Positions 42,675-51,882 are shown, counted from the stretch's first letter. The stretch is 64,000 nt of DNA from Pseudomonadota bacterium (GCA_021792365.1 JAJYUT010000008.1:124001-188000), one strand, 5' to 3'. Notes: generated from the sequence alone by a model not told the origin. Numbers and translations are program-made.

Positions 42675-43163
42675 ATGAACGACAATCCGACAGTGGCCTC
42701 TATACCCGCCATCGGCAAGAATGCGTGCTACTATGAGGACCTGAACCCCGGTGACAGCTGGGTCAGTCCACGCCGCACCATCACCGAGGCCGACGTTGTG
42801 ATGTTCGCCGCCCTGACCGGCGACCACAATCCGATCCATACCGACGAGGAGTTCGCGAAGACCACGATCTTCGGCGGTCGCATCCTGCACGGTCCGGCCG
42901 GATTCGCCATTGCGACCGGCCTGGAAAGCCGCCTCGGCATCAAGGAAGGCACCGCGATCGCATTCCTCGGCATGACCTGGGATCTCAAGGGGCCGATCAA
43001 GATCGGTGACACCATCCGGGTCGAGCAGAAGGTGACCGGCAAGCGCGAGACCAAGAAGGCCGGTCAAGGCATCGTCTTTTTCTATGTCGCGCTGATGAAC
43101 CAGCGCAACGAGGTCGTCCAGGAAGGCGAATGGAAGATCATGATGATGCGCAGGTGCCGCTGA
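42675..43163 (+). CDS. MaoC family enoyl-CoA hydratase
   Basis: A 162-residue hotdog hydratase. The active-site segment is TEADVVMFAALTGDHNPIHTDEEFAKTTIFGGRILHGPAGFAIATGL, with the Asp and His of (R)-specific hydratases. It should hydrate the enoyl-CoA made by the neighbouring acyl-CoA dehydrogenase, giving a 3-hydroxyacyl-CoA for the SDR. The ATG at 42675 is chosen over the GTG one codon earlier. A near GGACATGTG precedes it. Confidence 0.9.
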   Translation: MNDNPTVASIPAIGKNACYYEDLNPGDSWVSPRRTITEADVVMFAALTGDHNPIHTDEEFAKTTIFGGRILHGPAGFAIATGLESRLGIKEGTAIAFLGMTWDLKGPIKIGDTIRVEQKVTGKRETKKAGQGIVFFYVALMNQRNEVVQEGEWKIMMMRRCR

Positions 43164-43179
43164 TCGCCGGAGCAGCGCC

Positions 43180-44673
43180 GTGCAGGAGAGCATCCACGCG
43201 TTTCTGACCGAGATCGCGGCGCGGCACGGGGAAGCGCCGGCGCTCCGGTTCGGAGACCAGACTCTCAGCTATCGCCAGTTGCTGGTGGAGATCGACCGTG
43301 CGGTTGCCGGGCTGCGGGCACGCGGCGTGGGGAGGGGCACGAGCTTCGCGATGCTGTGCGACAATCGCCCTGAATTGATGATCGCGTATTACGCCGCGGC
43401 GCAGCTGGGCGCGGTGTTCGTGCCGATCAACCCGAGCCTGACCGCGCGGGAAGTCACGCACATCGTGGATCATTCCGGCGCGGCCACGCTGTTCCATGAC
43501 GAGGCGATGCGGATGGTGGCCGAGCAGGCAGTGCCCGCGGAGCGGCGCAATGTCCTCGAAGCGCTGTCCGATGCGTCCCCAGCCGGCAGGTCTTCGGCAG
43601 CCATGGAACCAGGCGACGATTTCCTCATCATCTACACGTCCGGCTCAACCGGCACGCCCAAGGCAGTGCTCTTCGATCAGCGTGCCGAGCTCGCGGGCAA
43701 TGCTTCCCTCATCGAAATGTGGGGCATCAGCGAGAAGGACATCACGCTTGTCGCCCTGCCGCTCGGGTTCCTCTATGGCCTTTCGACCGCCGCGGCGACC
43801 GGACTGCAGGCGGGAGGGCAGGTTCTCATTCAACGCCGCTTTCATCCTGGTGAAGTGCTGCGGGCGTTGGTGGCGCATCGCGCCAGCATCTATCACGGCG
43901 TTCCGACGATGTACACCATGATGCTGGATTACGCGGAGCAGAACGATCTGAGCATCGATCTCAGCTTCATGCGCCTGATGATCTGCGCGGGTGCACCACT
44001 CTCGGCGGAGCTGAAGGCGCGCTTCCAGACACGCTTCAGCAAAGCGGTCGATGACTACTATGCTCTGACGGAGGTACGTCCCGTGTTTGGGCGCTTTGCC
44101 GGCGACCCGCGTCCGATTCCAACTGGCGCGATTGGACGTTCCGCGCCAGGCGCTGTCATCCGTATTGTCGATGGCTCCGGCGCGGAAGTCCCCGATGGTG
44201 CGCACGGAGAGTTGCTGGTCCGCGCTCCCTCCACGCTCAAGCGCTACTTCAGGGATGAAGCCGTGACGAGCGCGGCCTTCCAGGATGGATTCTTCCGAAC
44301 GGGCGATCTCGGCTATCGCGACGCAGGTGGATTCTATCATCTGACTGGACGCATCAAGGACATCATCATCCGTGGCGGTGCCAACATCGCGCCGGCGGAG
44401 GTCGAGGGAGTAATCGCACGACACCGTGACGTGCAGTCCGCCGCCGTCGTCGGCGTGCCCGATAGAAAGTACGGGGAGGTCGCGGTTGCCTTTGTCGTTC
44501 GCCGTGGTGGAGCGGGCGTATGCGCGGAAGAACTCGCGGCTCTCTGTCGACGGGATCTGGCTGAATACAAGGTGCCTGCGGAGTTCCGGTTTGTGACCGA
44601 GCTTCCTCTCGGTACTACCGGAAAGATCGACAAAAATGCTCTCAAGGCGCTATGGGCAAGGGCGCACCCATGA
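43180..44673 (+). CDS. AMP-dependent acyl/aryl-CoA ligase
   Basis: A 497-residue adenylate-forming ligase. Motifs in order: P-loop IIYTSGSTGTPKAVLFDQ, A5-like DDYYALTEVRPVFG, A7 FFRTGDLGYRDAGGFYHLTGRIKDIIIRGGANIAPAEVEGVI, and the A10 Lys in GTTGKIDKNAL. It activates a carboxylic acid to its CoA thioester, feeding the dehydrogenase and hydratase of the same operon. The start is a GTG with GGAG seven bases upstream. The acid cannot be identified; no paired thiolase is present. Confidence 0.93.
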   Translation: MQESIHAFLTEIAARHGEAPALRFGDQTLSYRQLLVEIDRAVAGLRARGVGRGTSFAMLCDNRPELMIAYYAAAQLGAVFVPINPSLTAREVTHIVDHSGAATLFHDEAMRMVAEQAVPAERRNVLEALSDASPAGRSSAAMEPGDDFLIIYTSGSTGTPKAVLFDQRAELAGNASLIEMWGISEKDITLVALPLGFLYGLSTAAATGLQAGGQVLIQRRFHPGEVLRALVAHRASIYHGVPTMYTMMLDYAEQNDLSIDLSFMRLMICAGAPLSAELKARFQTRFSKAVDDYYALTEVRPVFGRFAGDPRPIPTGAIGRSAPGAVIRIVDGSGAEVPDGAHGELLVRAPSTLKRYFRDEAVTSAAFQDGFFRTGDLGYRDAGGFYHLTGRIKDIIIRGGANIAPAEVEGVIARHRDVQSAAVVGVPDRKYGEVAVAFVVRRGGAGVCAEELAALCRRDLAEYKVPAEFRFVTELPLGTTGKIDKNALKALWARAHP

Positions 44674-45557
44674 CCCAGGCGCTGCCCATCTCCGTCGCGA
44701 CAATGGCCATCCGCCGCTACGGGGACCTTCCGGCATTTCGATCGCATATCGACACGCTGGCGGCGGAAGCCGCAGACAAGGGCAGCCGCGTGCTGCTGCT
44801 GCCAGAGTTGACTTGCGTCGGCCTGCTGTGGGCATATCCAGAGGCGGCGCAGACGACAGTGTCCGATGTCGCGGATCTCTATCGCCGCCGTCTCACCCCC
44901 TTGTTTGGGCCCTATCAAGAGTCGTTGCGAGATGTTGCGCAGCACCGCCGGATCGCGCTGGCGGGCGGTTCGTTCTGGCATGAGGAAAGCGGGAAGGGGG
45001 TCAATAGCGCTTTCATCGCATTTCCCGATGGAACCATGCAGCGGCAGGACAAGCTGCATTGCACTCGGCCTGAGCAGGCGATCGACACAATCGGCGGCGA
45101 GGACCTGCACGCGTTCGAGGTCGACGGGGTCCGGATCGGCCTGCTGATCTGCTACGACATTCAGTTTCCCGAGCTGACACGCCACCTGGTGGCGGAGGGG
45201 ATCCAGCTATTGCTGGTTCCCTCCCTGACCAGCGAGCGGGGCTACTGGCGCGTTCGCCACTGTGCCCATGCGCGCGCGGTGGAGAACCAGATCTATGTCT
45301 GCGTGTCGCCGCTCATCGGTGATCTTGGCATTCCGACCGACCACCCGGTCCAGGGCTGCGGGAGCGCATTCGTCGCGTGTCCGATCGACAATCGATTCAA
45401 TATCGACGATGGGACGTATGCGCGCGGGCCGGCGAACGCGGAGAGCCTGCTGCACGTGAGCTTGGACCTGGCGCGGCTGGACCTTTCTCAGCATAGGTCG
45501 GAAATCCGCCAACGAGCCGACCGCCGTCCGGCACTTTACGCACGGCTTCGCACGTAG
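44670..45557 (+). CDS. Nitrilase-superfamily carbon-nitrogen hydrolase
   Basis: A 295-residue CN-hydrolase. The Glu-Lys-Cys triad is visible: LLLPELTCVG, MQRQDKLHCTRP and LLICYDIQFPELTR. The spacing fits amidases and N-carbamoylases rather than true nitrilases. The ATG overlaps the ligase stop by 4 bp (the track start is six codons early). In the operon it may release ammonia from an amide or carbamoyl intermediate before or after CoA activation; this is inference from context. Confidence 0.9.
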   Translation: MTQALPISVATMAIRRYGDLPAFRSHIDTLAAEAADKGSRVLLLPELTCVGLLWAYPEAAQTTVSDVADLYRRRLTPLFGPYQESLRDVAQHRRIALAGGSFWHEESGKGVNSAFIAFPDGTMQRQDKLHCTRPEQAIDTIGGEDLHAFEVDGVRIGLLICYDIQFPELTRHLVAEGIQLLLVPSLTSERGYWRVRHCAHARAVENQIYVCVSPLIGDLGIPTDHPVQGCGSAFVACPIDNRFNIDDGTYARGPANAESLLHVSLDLARLDLSQHRSEIRQRADRRPALYARLRT

Positions 45558-45622
45558 GCGCAAGACCCTCTGTTCCTCCAGCAGACTTCAATGCCCATCG
45601 GAGGAAGCCCCGGAGTGCAGAA

Positions 45623-46774
45623 ATGACGAGCATGACCATGACTTCGGATTGGACCACGGGGATTGCCGGGACGATGCGCGCGATGGTCCTGACCGGTCAT
45701 GGTGGCCTCGACAAGCTCGTGCTCCGCGACGTGCCGAGGCCCAGACCTGGTCGTGGAGAGGTATTGATCAAGGTGGGGGCATGCGGCGTCAACAACACCG
45801 AGATCAATACGCGAACCGCTTGGTACGACCGTGCGGTCAATGCCAGCGTTTCGGTAGAGCTTGGTCTCTATGGCCTGGACAGTTCCACTGGTACGTCCGA
45901 CGCTGAAACGATCGCATCGTGGAACAGCTCGACTGTCGCATTCCCGCGTATCCAGGGCGCGGCCATTGCCGGCCGTATTGTGGAAGTGGGGTCAGGCGTG
46001 GATACAGGCCGGCTGGGGCAGCGTGTTCTGATCGATCCTCAGGTGCGGAATCTCAATCTCCCTCTTCGCGCGCAACTTGTTGCTTATATTGGGAGCGAGC
46101 GTGACGGCGGCTTCGCGGAACATGTCGCTGTGCCTGCCGAAAACGCGCATGTGATCCACTCTTCGCTTTCCGACGCTGAGCTCGCGACCTTTCCTTGCTC
46201 ATACGATACGGCTGAGGAGATGCTCGAACGTGCGCGGCTGGCGCGAGGCGAGACGATCGTGATTACGGGTGCCGCCGGGGGAGTAGGGACGGCGTTGATC
46301 CAACTTTCTCTCATCCGTGGCGCGCGTGTTGTGGCGATCGCGGGCGCTGCGAAGGAAGCGCGCATCCGCGCACTCGGAGCACACGAGTTTGTCGCGCGTG
46401 AGAGCGGGAATGTGAGGCTCGCGGTCGAGAAACTCGTTGGCGAGCAAAGCGTCGATGTCGCGGCAGATGTCGTCGGCGGCGCAGTATTCGGACAGCTCCT
46501 GAAATTGTTGAGGCGTGGTGGACGATACATGACGGCGGGCGCAATTGCCGGCCCAGTCCAGCCGATGGACCTGCGCGATCTCATTTACAAGGATCTCGAA
46601 ATGCACGGCGTCACTTGTCCGACACCTGGGGCATTTGCACGGGTTGTCGGGTGCATTCAATCCGGCCAGCTCAGGCCGTTGGTCGAGAAGATCTTCCCAT
46701 TGGCCGAGTTGCCTCAAGCCCAGGCAGAGTTTCTTAAGCGCGAGCACTTCGGAAAGTTCGTGATCGTTCCATAA
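45623..46774 (+). CDS. MDR family zinc-type alcohol dehydrogenase / quinone reductase-like protein
   Basis: A 383-residue medium-chain dehydrogenase/reductase. The GroES-like domain starts MRAMVLTGHGGLDKLVLRDVPRPRPGRGEVLIKVGACGVNNTEIN; the cofactor domain has IVITGAAGGVGTALIQLSLIRGARVVAIAG. A 60-residue insert (WYDRAVNASVSVELGLYGLDSSTG) lengthens the catalytic domain. The position of the catalytic zinc Cys holds VNNTEIN, so it may act without zinc, like quinone or enoyl reductases. It is the last gene of the operon, converging on the first GMC gene. Confidence 0.88.
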   Translation: MTSMTMTSDWTTGIAGTMRAMVLTGHGGLDKLVLRDVPRPRPGRGEVLIKVGACGVNNTEINTRTAWYDRAVNASVSVELGLYGLDSSTGTSDAETIASWNSSTVAFPRIQGAAIAGRIVEVGSGVDTGRLGQRVLIDPQVRNLNLPLRAQLVAYIGSERDGGFAEHVAVPAENAHVIHSSLSDAELATFPCSYDTAEEMLERARLARGETIVITGAAGGVGTALIQLSLIRGARVVAIAGAAKEARIRALGAHEFVARESGNVRLAVEKLVGEQSVDVAADVVGGAVFGQLLKLLRRGGRYMTAGAIAGPVQPMDLRDLIYKDLEMHGVTCPTPGAFARVVGCIQSGQLRPLVEKIFPLAELPQAQAEFLKREHFGKFVIVP

Positions 46775-46819
46775 GCCTGCTCCAGCGCCGTCTCGCTGTG
46801 TCGGCGTCGCGTTTCCAGT

Positions 46820-48514
46820 TCAGCGCTGTGCCGTCTCCCAATCTGGATTGACCCAATAGGGCAGGTTCGCGGGCGGCAGGGAGGTCCCCCGGATGAGGTC
46901 GCTTGCTCGCTCGGCCAGCATCATGCTCGGGGCATTGGTGTTGGAACTGACGACCTGCGGCATGATCGAGGCGTCCACCACGCGCAGGCCATGCACGCCG
47001 CGCACGCGCAATTGCGGGTCGACTACGGAGTCCTCGTCGCCGCCCATGCGGCAGGTCCCTGTGGGGTGAAAGGCTGTCGAGATGCAGTTGCGGATCCATG
47101 TGTCTAGACCGGACTCGGTCGCTGCAGCTGCGCCGGGTGCGATCTCGTCGCCAGCATAGGCCTGCAGAGCCGGCTGGTGGACGATCTCGCGAGCCAATCG
47201 CACCGCTCGGCGCATCGTCGCGAGGTCACGTGGGTCGCTCAGATAGTTGAACTGGATCCTCGGCGGCGCGGTCGGATCGGGACTGCGCAGGATGACCGTA
47301 CCGCGGCTTTCTGCCCGCAGCATGGTCATATGTATCTGGAAGGCATGCCCTGGATGCGGATTGAAGCTGTCTGGCTGGAAGGCCAATGGCAGGAGCTCCA
47401 ACTTGAGGTCGGGATGCTGGATGCCAGCCCCGGTGCGGATATAGGCGGCCGCCTCGAACTGATTGCTGGCTGCCAGACCCTTGCGCGACAGGAACCACCG
47501 CAGCCCGGTGAGCCACTTCCCGGGAAAGCACGAAGCGGCGAACAGCGTAACCGGGGCCTTGCACCAGTATTGCACCGTCAGGTCGGGATGATCCTGGAGA
47601 TTGCGTCCGACGGAGCCGCGGTCGGCAACCACGGCGATGCCAAGACTGCGCAGCGCTTCTGCCGGACCTATTCCCGAGAGCATCAGGACTTGCGGCGAGT
47701 TGAAGGAGCCGCCACAAAGGACGACCTCCGAAACGGCCCTCGCGCGGCAGGTCCTGCCGCGTTGGCGGTATTGGATGCCAGTGGCGCGCGTCCCATCAAA
47801 GGTGATGCACTCGACCAGGGCATTGGATTCGATGCGCAAGTTGGAGCGTGAACGGGCCGGGTCGAGATAGGCGCGGGCGGCGCTCCACCGCCTTCCGGCG
47901 GCGATCGTCATCTCGTTCGGGCCGAAACCTTCTTGTTGATAGCCGTTGCTATCGGCAGTCAGCGGATAGCCCGCCTGTTGCCCCGCTTCCATGAATGCTT
48001 TGTTGAGGGGTGCGGATGTCAGGTCCGGTGCAGTGGTTTTGAGCGGTCCGTTCCCCCCACGATAGGGTCCTTCACCCCCAGCGCAGCTCTCCGATCGCCT
48101 GAAATAGGGCAGCACATCGGCGTAGCTCCAGCCGGTGCAGCCATACTTTGCCGCCCAGGCGTCGTAGTCGAGGCCATGACCGCGGGTATAGACCATGCCG
48201 TTGATGGATGACGAGCCGCCCAGTACCCGGCCGCGTGGATGAGGAATCTGGCGGTTGTTAAGGTGCGGTTCCGGTTCGGTCACGTAGTTCCAATTGTGCG
48301 CGCCACTCTCCAACAAGGTGGCCACGCCAAGAGGCATATCGATTCGCCAGTCCTTGTCGGCCCCACCGGCCTCGAGAAGGAGCACTGTGTGGCGTTGATT
48401 CTCGCTCAGCCTGGCCGCCATGACGCAGCCCGCCGATCCGGCGCCAACGACGATGTAGTCGAAGGTCCCGATTTCAGGGGCATCGCCGTGCGTCATCGTC
48501 CTGTCCCTGACCAT
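46820..48514 (-). CDS. GMC oxidoreductase, choline dehydrogenase-like (copy 1)
   Basis: A 564-residue FAD alcohol dehydrogenase of the GMC family. The FAD motif is FDYIVVGAGSAGCVMAARLSE, with LLLEAGG next, then signature 1 GRVLGGSSSINGMVYTRGH and the C-terminal His-containing FHPTGTCRMGGDEDSVVDPQLRVRGVHGLRVVDASIMP. It oxidises a primary alcohol, passing electrons to the membrane pool. The start is uncertain: ATG 48514 has GAGGA upstream, while the track uses a TTG at 48604. Transcribed leftward from operator site 7. Confidence 0.88.
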   Translation of the reverse strand: MVRDRTMTHGDAPEIGTFDYIVVGAGSAGCVMAARLSENQRHTVLLLEAGGADKDWRIDMPLGVATLLESGAHNWNYVTEPEPHLNNRQIPHPRGRVLGGSSSINGMVYTRGHGLDYDAWAAKYGCTGWSYADVLPYFRRSESCAGGEGPYRGGNGPLKTTAPDLTSAPLNKAFMEAGQQAGYPLTADSNGYQQEGFGPNEMTIAAGRRWSAARAYLDPARSRSNLRIESNALVECITFDGTRATGIQYRQRGRTCRARAVSEVVLCGGSFNSPQVLMLSGIGPAEALRSLGIAVVADRGSVGRNLQDHPDLTVQYWCKAPVTLFAASCFPGKWLTGLRWFLSRKGLAASNQFEAAAYIRTGAGIQHPDLKLELLPLAFQPDSFNPHPGHAFQIHMTMLRAESRGTVILRSPDPTAPPRIQFNYLSDPRDLATMRRAVRLAREIVHQPALQAYAGDEIAPGAAAATESGLDTWIRNCISTAFHPTGTCRMGGDEDSVVDPQLRVRGVHGLRVVDASIMPQVVSSNTNAPSMMLAERASDLIRGTSLPPANLPYWVNPDWETAQR

Positions 48515-48628
48515 TGCATCCTCAAAATGTGCCGAGCCGCCGTGCTGCGCAGGGGGGGTGCGCGCCGCCAAGATCCTCACGTTGGCCACAGAAGTATCTT
48601 GCAAAGAACCCCGACATTATGGAATACT

Positions 48629-48661
48629 GACCAACGGGTCGAAAAGATAGATCAGAGGGTC
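48629..48661. promoter_or_regulatory. Regulon operator, site 7 (GMC 1 / Liv transporter)
   Basis: GACCAACGGGTC, spacer GAAAAGATA, GATCAGAGGGTC. A -10-like AATACT precedes it on the plus strand and TAAACT on the minus strand, each directly adjacent, so one operator can block both divergent promoters. Confidence 0.82.
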
Positions 48662-48710
48662 AGTTTACACAAGCGACCCCCACGCCACCAAGCAGGGAGA
48701 GAGGTGCCGC

Positions 48711-49988
48711 ATGTTGCGTTCGAGTTCGCGTCTCACACGCCGTCATGTATTAGCTGCCGCAGGCGCGACCGCGTCGGCGCTGGCCATGCCGAACATCGTT
48801 CGCGCCGCCGATCCGAAACTGCGCGTCGGCGCGCTGTTGCCGCTGACCGGGGATCTGGCGCTATGGGGAGTGCCGGGCAAGAACGGTGCCGATGTCTGGG
48901 CGGCGCGTACCAACAAGGCCGGCGGCATCGTTGTCGATGGCGTGCGTCATGAAGTCGAAGTCGTGGCCTTCGACGGTGCCTACATTGCGGAAAAGACGCT
49001 GCAGGGCGCACGTTCCTTCATCGACCAAGATGTCAAATACACCATGGTCATCGGCGGTGACGATTGGTCAGCGCTGCAGGATTTTTCCAACCGGAACAAG
49101 GTTCTGACCTCCACCCTCTACGTCACTGACCTCAATCCTGACGCCAAGTACCTGCTGGCGCCGGTCGAAGTGCATCCACTCTATTTCGGCTGCGGCGCCG
49201 AATACCTGCGCAAGGTCGAGCCGAAGGTGAAGTCGGTCGCGCTGTGCGCCCAGGATGATTTGACCGGCCGCGTGGCGCTGGCCTACTGGCGGGCCGGCTT
49301 CGACGCGCACAACTTCGACATCGTGAAGGACGAATATTTCGACCTGGCGACAACGGACTTCGCGCCGGTCGTCAGTTCGCTCCTGGCCAGCAAGCCGGAG
49401 GCGGTTTGCCTCGACACGGCCTACCCGTCATTCGCGCTTCTGCTGGTCGAGCAGCTTTACATCCAGGGCTTCAAGGGTCGCATCCTGCATGCCGGCCTTG
49501 AGCTGCTGCCGGACATGGTGAAGCGCACAAGCGTGGAGTTCATGGAAGGCGCGATCACCTTCTTCCCTCGCTTTGACGATCCAGCGATCAGCACCTCCGC
49601 GGTCGGCTTCCCGGATGCCACGGGGTTCTACCAGGATGTGGAGAAGACCTATCCCGGTGGCTGGAACAACACGAGCTGGGAATTTCCGGCCTGCCTCGAG
49701 GTCTGGAAGCGCGCGGTGGAAGCGGCCAACACGACCGAGCCGGACGCGCTTCTCGCCAGCATGAAGGCGAATCCGCCCGAACATATGTTCGGGCCGGCGA
49801 AGTGGTGGGGGGAGGATCTGTTCGGCTCGAACAACGCGCTGGTCGGTGCCTGGCCGATCGTGGTGGTGAAGGGCGGCAAGGTCGACATCGTGCAGATGAG
49901 CAACCAGGCGGCTTGGTACGAAGCCCACCGCGACTTCGTCATCAAGCGATTTGAGGAAGAGCAGCTGATGCCCAATCAACGCCGGTGA
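48711..49988 (+). CDS. Branched-chain amino acid-type ABC transporter binding protein, Tat-exported
   Basis: A 425-residue LivK/Peripla_BP_6 protein. The signal peptide is twin-arginine (SRLTRRHVLAAAGATASALA), cleaved near VRAAD. The mature part begins LRVGALLPLTGDLALWGVPGKNGADVWAARTNKAGG, the family signature. Such proteins bind not only branched amino acids but also aromatic acids, amides and urea. Being first in a liv-type operon inside the regulon, it probably captures the pathway substrate. An AGGGAGAGAGG lies upstream of the ATG. Confidence 0.92.
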   Translation: MLRSSSRLTRRHVLAAAGATASALAMPNIVRAADPKLRVGALLPLTGDLALWGVPGKNGADVWAARTNKAGGIVVDGVRHEVEVVAFDGAYIAEKTLQGARSFIDQDVKYTMVIGGDDWSALQDFSNRNKVLTSTLYVTDLNPDAKYLLAPVEVHPLYFGCGAEYLRKVEPKVKSVALCAQDDLTGRVALAYWRAGFDAHNFDIVKDEYFDLATTDFAPVVSSLLASKPEAVCLDTAYPSFALLLVEQLYIQGFKGRILHAGLELLPDMVKRTSVEFMEGAITFFPRFDDPAISTSAVGFPDATGFYQDVEKTYPGGWNNTSWEFPACLEVWKRAVEAANTTEPDALLASMKANPPEHMFGPAKWWGEDLFGSNNALVGAWPIVVVKGGKVDIVQMSNQAAWYEAHRDFVIKRFEEEQLMPNQRR

Positions 49989-50019
49989 GTGACCGCGCCG
50001 AGATGGCGCCGGGCGTGGC

Positions 50020-50886
50020 ATGCAGATCCTGATCGATACCTTGCTCAACTCGGCCATGGCGAGCGCCGCCACGGCGCTCGTCGCAATCGGCCTTGCCCTG
50101 GTCTTTGGGGTGATGCGGGTCGAGAACTTCGCTCACGGCGAGCTCTACATGGTTGGGGCTTACGTCACTTGGTACGTCAGCACCGACCTGCAGCTCACCT
50201 ACTTTTCCGCACTCGTTTGCGCCGTGCTCTTTACGGCGCTGATCGGCGCGGTGATGGAAGTGGCTCTCTTCCGCCGCCTGCGCAGCAATCCCGTCGGCTG
50301 CCTCATTGTCACGATCGGTGTGCTGCTCGTCTTGCAGACAGCGGCGGTATGGTTCGCCGGGATCAACCGCACGCTGCTCGTGGAATCACCCTTTCCGGGT
50401 GCCTTGCGCGTTAGCTCGTTCGCGCTGCCCTGGCATCGCCTATTTGTCATCGTAGCGGCCATTGTCCTCATGCTGGCGCTCACATGGTTGCTGCGACGGA
50501 CGATGTTCGGTTGGGCCGTCCGCGCCATGGCGCAGGATCGGGAGGCGGCCAGCCTGCAAGGCATTTCCATCGGAAAGATATCGATCGCAGCGATGATGCT
50601 CAGCGCAGGCCTCGCCGGTGCAGCGGGCGGGCTGATGGCCCCGATAGTGCGCATCAGCCCATTCATGGGCCAGCCGGTTATCATTACCGCTTTCATCGTC
50701 ATCATCATGGGCGGGCTGGGCTCGGTGGAGGGAGCGATTATCGCCTCCATTCTCTATTCCACGTTCTTTACGTTCGTCTCGACCTACATCGACAGCACCG
50801 TCGCAGCCATCGCGGGGCTCTGCATCATGCTTGCCGTGCTCATCTTCATGCCGAGCGGCCTCATGGGCCGGACCGAGAAGGTCTAG
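50020..50886 (+). CDS. Branched-chain amino acid-type ABC permease (LivH-like)
   Basis: A 288-residue inner-membrane permease with about eight hydrophobic segments. Family landmarks are GLALVFGVMRVENFAHGELYMVGAY near the N-terminus, RAMAQDREAASLQGISIGKISIAAMMLSAGLAGAAGG, and the C-terminal IIMGGLGSVEGAIIASILYS. It forms the translocation pore with the LivM-like protein encoded 3 bp downstream. Confidence 0.93.
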   Translation: MQILIDTLLNSAMASAATALVAIGLALVFGVMRVENFAHGELYMVGAYVTWYVSTDLQLTYFSALVCAVLFTALIGAVMEVALFRRLRSNPVGCLIVTIGVLLVLQTAAVWFAGINRTLLVESPFPGALRVSSFALPWHRLFVIVAAIVLMLALTWLLRRTMFGWAVRAMAQDREAASLQGISIGKISIAAMMLSAGLAGAAGGLMAPIVRISPFMGQPVIITAFIVIIMGGLGSVEGAIIASILYSTFFTFVSTYIDSTVAAIAGLCIMLAVLIFMPSGLMGRTEKV

Positions 50887-50889
50887 TCG

Positions 50890-51882
50890 GTGCGACCGCG
50901 TTCGATCTCAACGGGCGTGGCGATCGTGCTGATCGCAGCGGCTGTGCTGCTGCCGCTGGTTGCCGGTGATTACTTCACGGCCTTTGGCACCGAGATCGCC
51001 ATCACCGTTCTGATGCTATCCAGTTATCGGATCATCGTGCTGACCGGAGAGTGGTCCTTTGCACACGTCGTGCTGCAGGGGGTCGGGGCCTACACGGCGG
51101 CCATCCTGGTCAAAGACCTCGGCTGGCCATTTCCTGCGACACTGGCGGCGGGCGCGGCCATGTCGGCGCTTGTGGCGGCGATCCTCAGCTATCCGCTCCT
51201 GCGCATGAAGGGTTTCTACTTCTTGATGGGCAGTTTTGCAGCGGCAGAAGCCATCCGCCTGCTCTGGCGCAAGATTCCATTTTTTGGCGGCACGCGCGGT
51301 CTATCGAACATCCCGGCGCCCTATCTGGAGCTTGGTGGTGTCAGCATCGACTTTGGCCACACCACCAACTATTTCTATCTTACCCTGACCGTCGTGATCT
51401 GCTGTCTGCTGTTGATGTGGTGGATGGAGCAGGCGCGCATTGGCGGAATTTGGCGTGCAATCCAGCAGCAGGACGTGCTCGCACAATCGATCGGCATCGA
51501 GTCGCGCACTTATCGCCGGCTCGCCTTTGTCATTGCCGCAGCCTTCGCAGGAATCGCCGGTGTCCTGTTGGCTTACGCCTTCGGCAGCGTGACCGCGAAC
51601 CGGTTCAGCTTGAACTTCGCACTCTACCTCATGATCTGGTCGATCGTTGGCGGCACTCGAACGTTCTATGGTGTGGTCCTAGGCGGCGTGGTGCTCATGG
51701 TCTTCGACGAATCGCTGCGCTTTGCCGAGGAACTCCGGCCTGGCGTCTATGGCCTCATCCTCATTGCAGTGATGCTGTTCTTTCCACAGGGGCTGGAACG
51801 CCTTTTGGCGCCAATCGTGGGAGGCCCCACCAAGGCACCGCGCCGAGATGTGGTTCCCAGCACCAGATCGGAGAATGCATGA
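50890..51882 (+). CDS. Branched-chain amino acid-type ABC permease (LivM-like)
   Basis: A 330-residue permease beginning with a GTG three bases after the LivH-like stop. LivM landmarks are WSFAHVVLQGVGAYTAAILVKDLGWP, AIQQQDVLAQSIGIESRTYRRLAFVIAAAFAGIAGVLLAY, and MIWSIVGGTRTFYGVVLGGVVLMV. It overlaps the LivG-like gene by 4 bp. The C-terminal cytoplasmic tail is Arg/Pro-rich. Confidence 0.93.
   Translation: MRPRSISTGVAIVLIAAAVLLPLVAGDYFTAFGTEIAITVLMLSSYRIIVLTGEWSFAHVVLQGVGAYTAAILVKDLGWPFPATLAAGAAMSALVAAILSYPLLRMKGFYFLMGSFAAAEAIRLLWRKIPFFGGTRGLSNIPAPYLELGGVSIDFGHTTNYFYLTLTVVICCLLLMWWMEQARIGGIWRAIQQQDVLAQSIGIESRTYRRLAFVIAAAFAGIAGVLLAYAFGSVTANRFSLNFALYLMIWSIVGGTRTFYGVVLGGVVLMVFDESLRFAEELRPGVYGLILIAVMLFFPQGLERLLAPIVGGPTKAPRRDVVPSTRSENA

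Noticed and set aside
51051-51878. Upstream extension of the LivG-like ORF through LivM
   Set aside because: It is another frame of the LivM permease gene; the true LivG-like start is the ATG at 51879.
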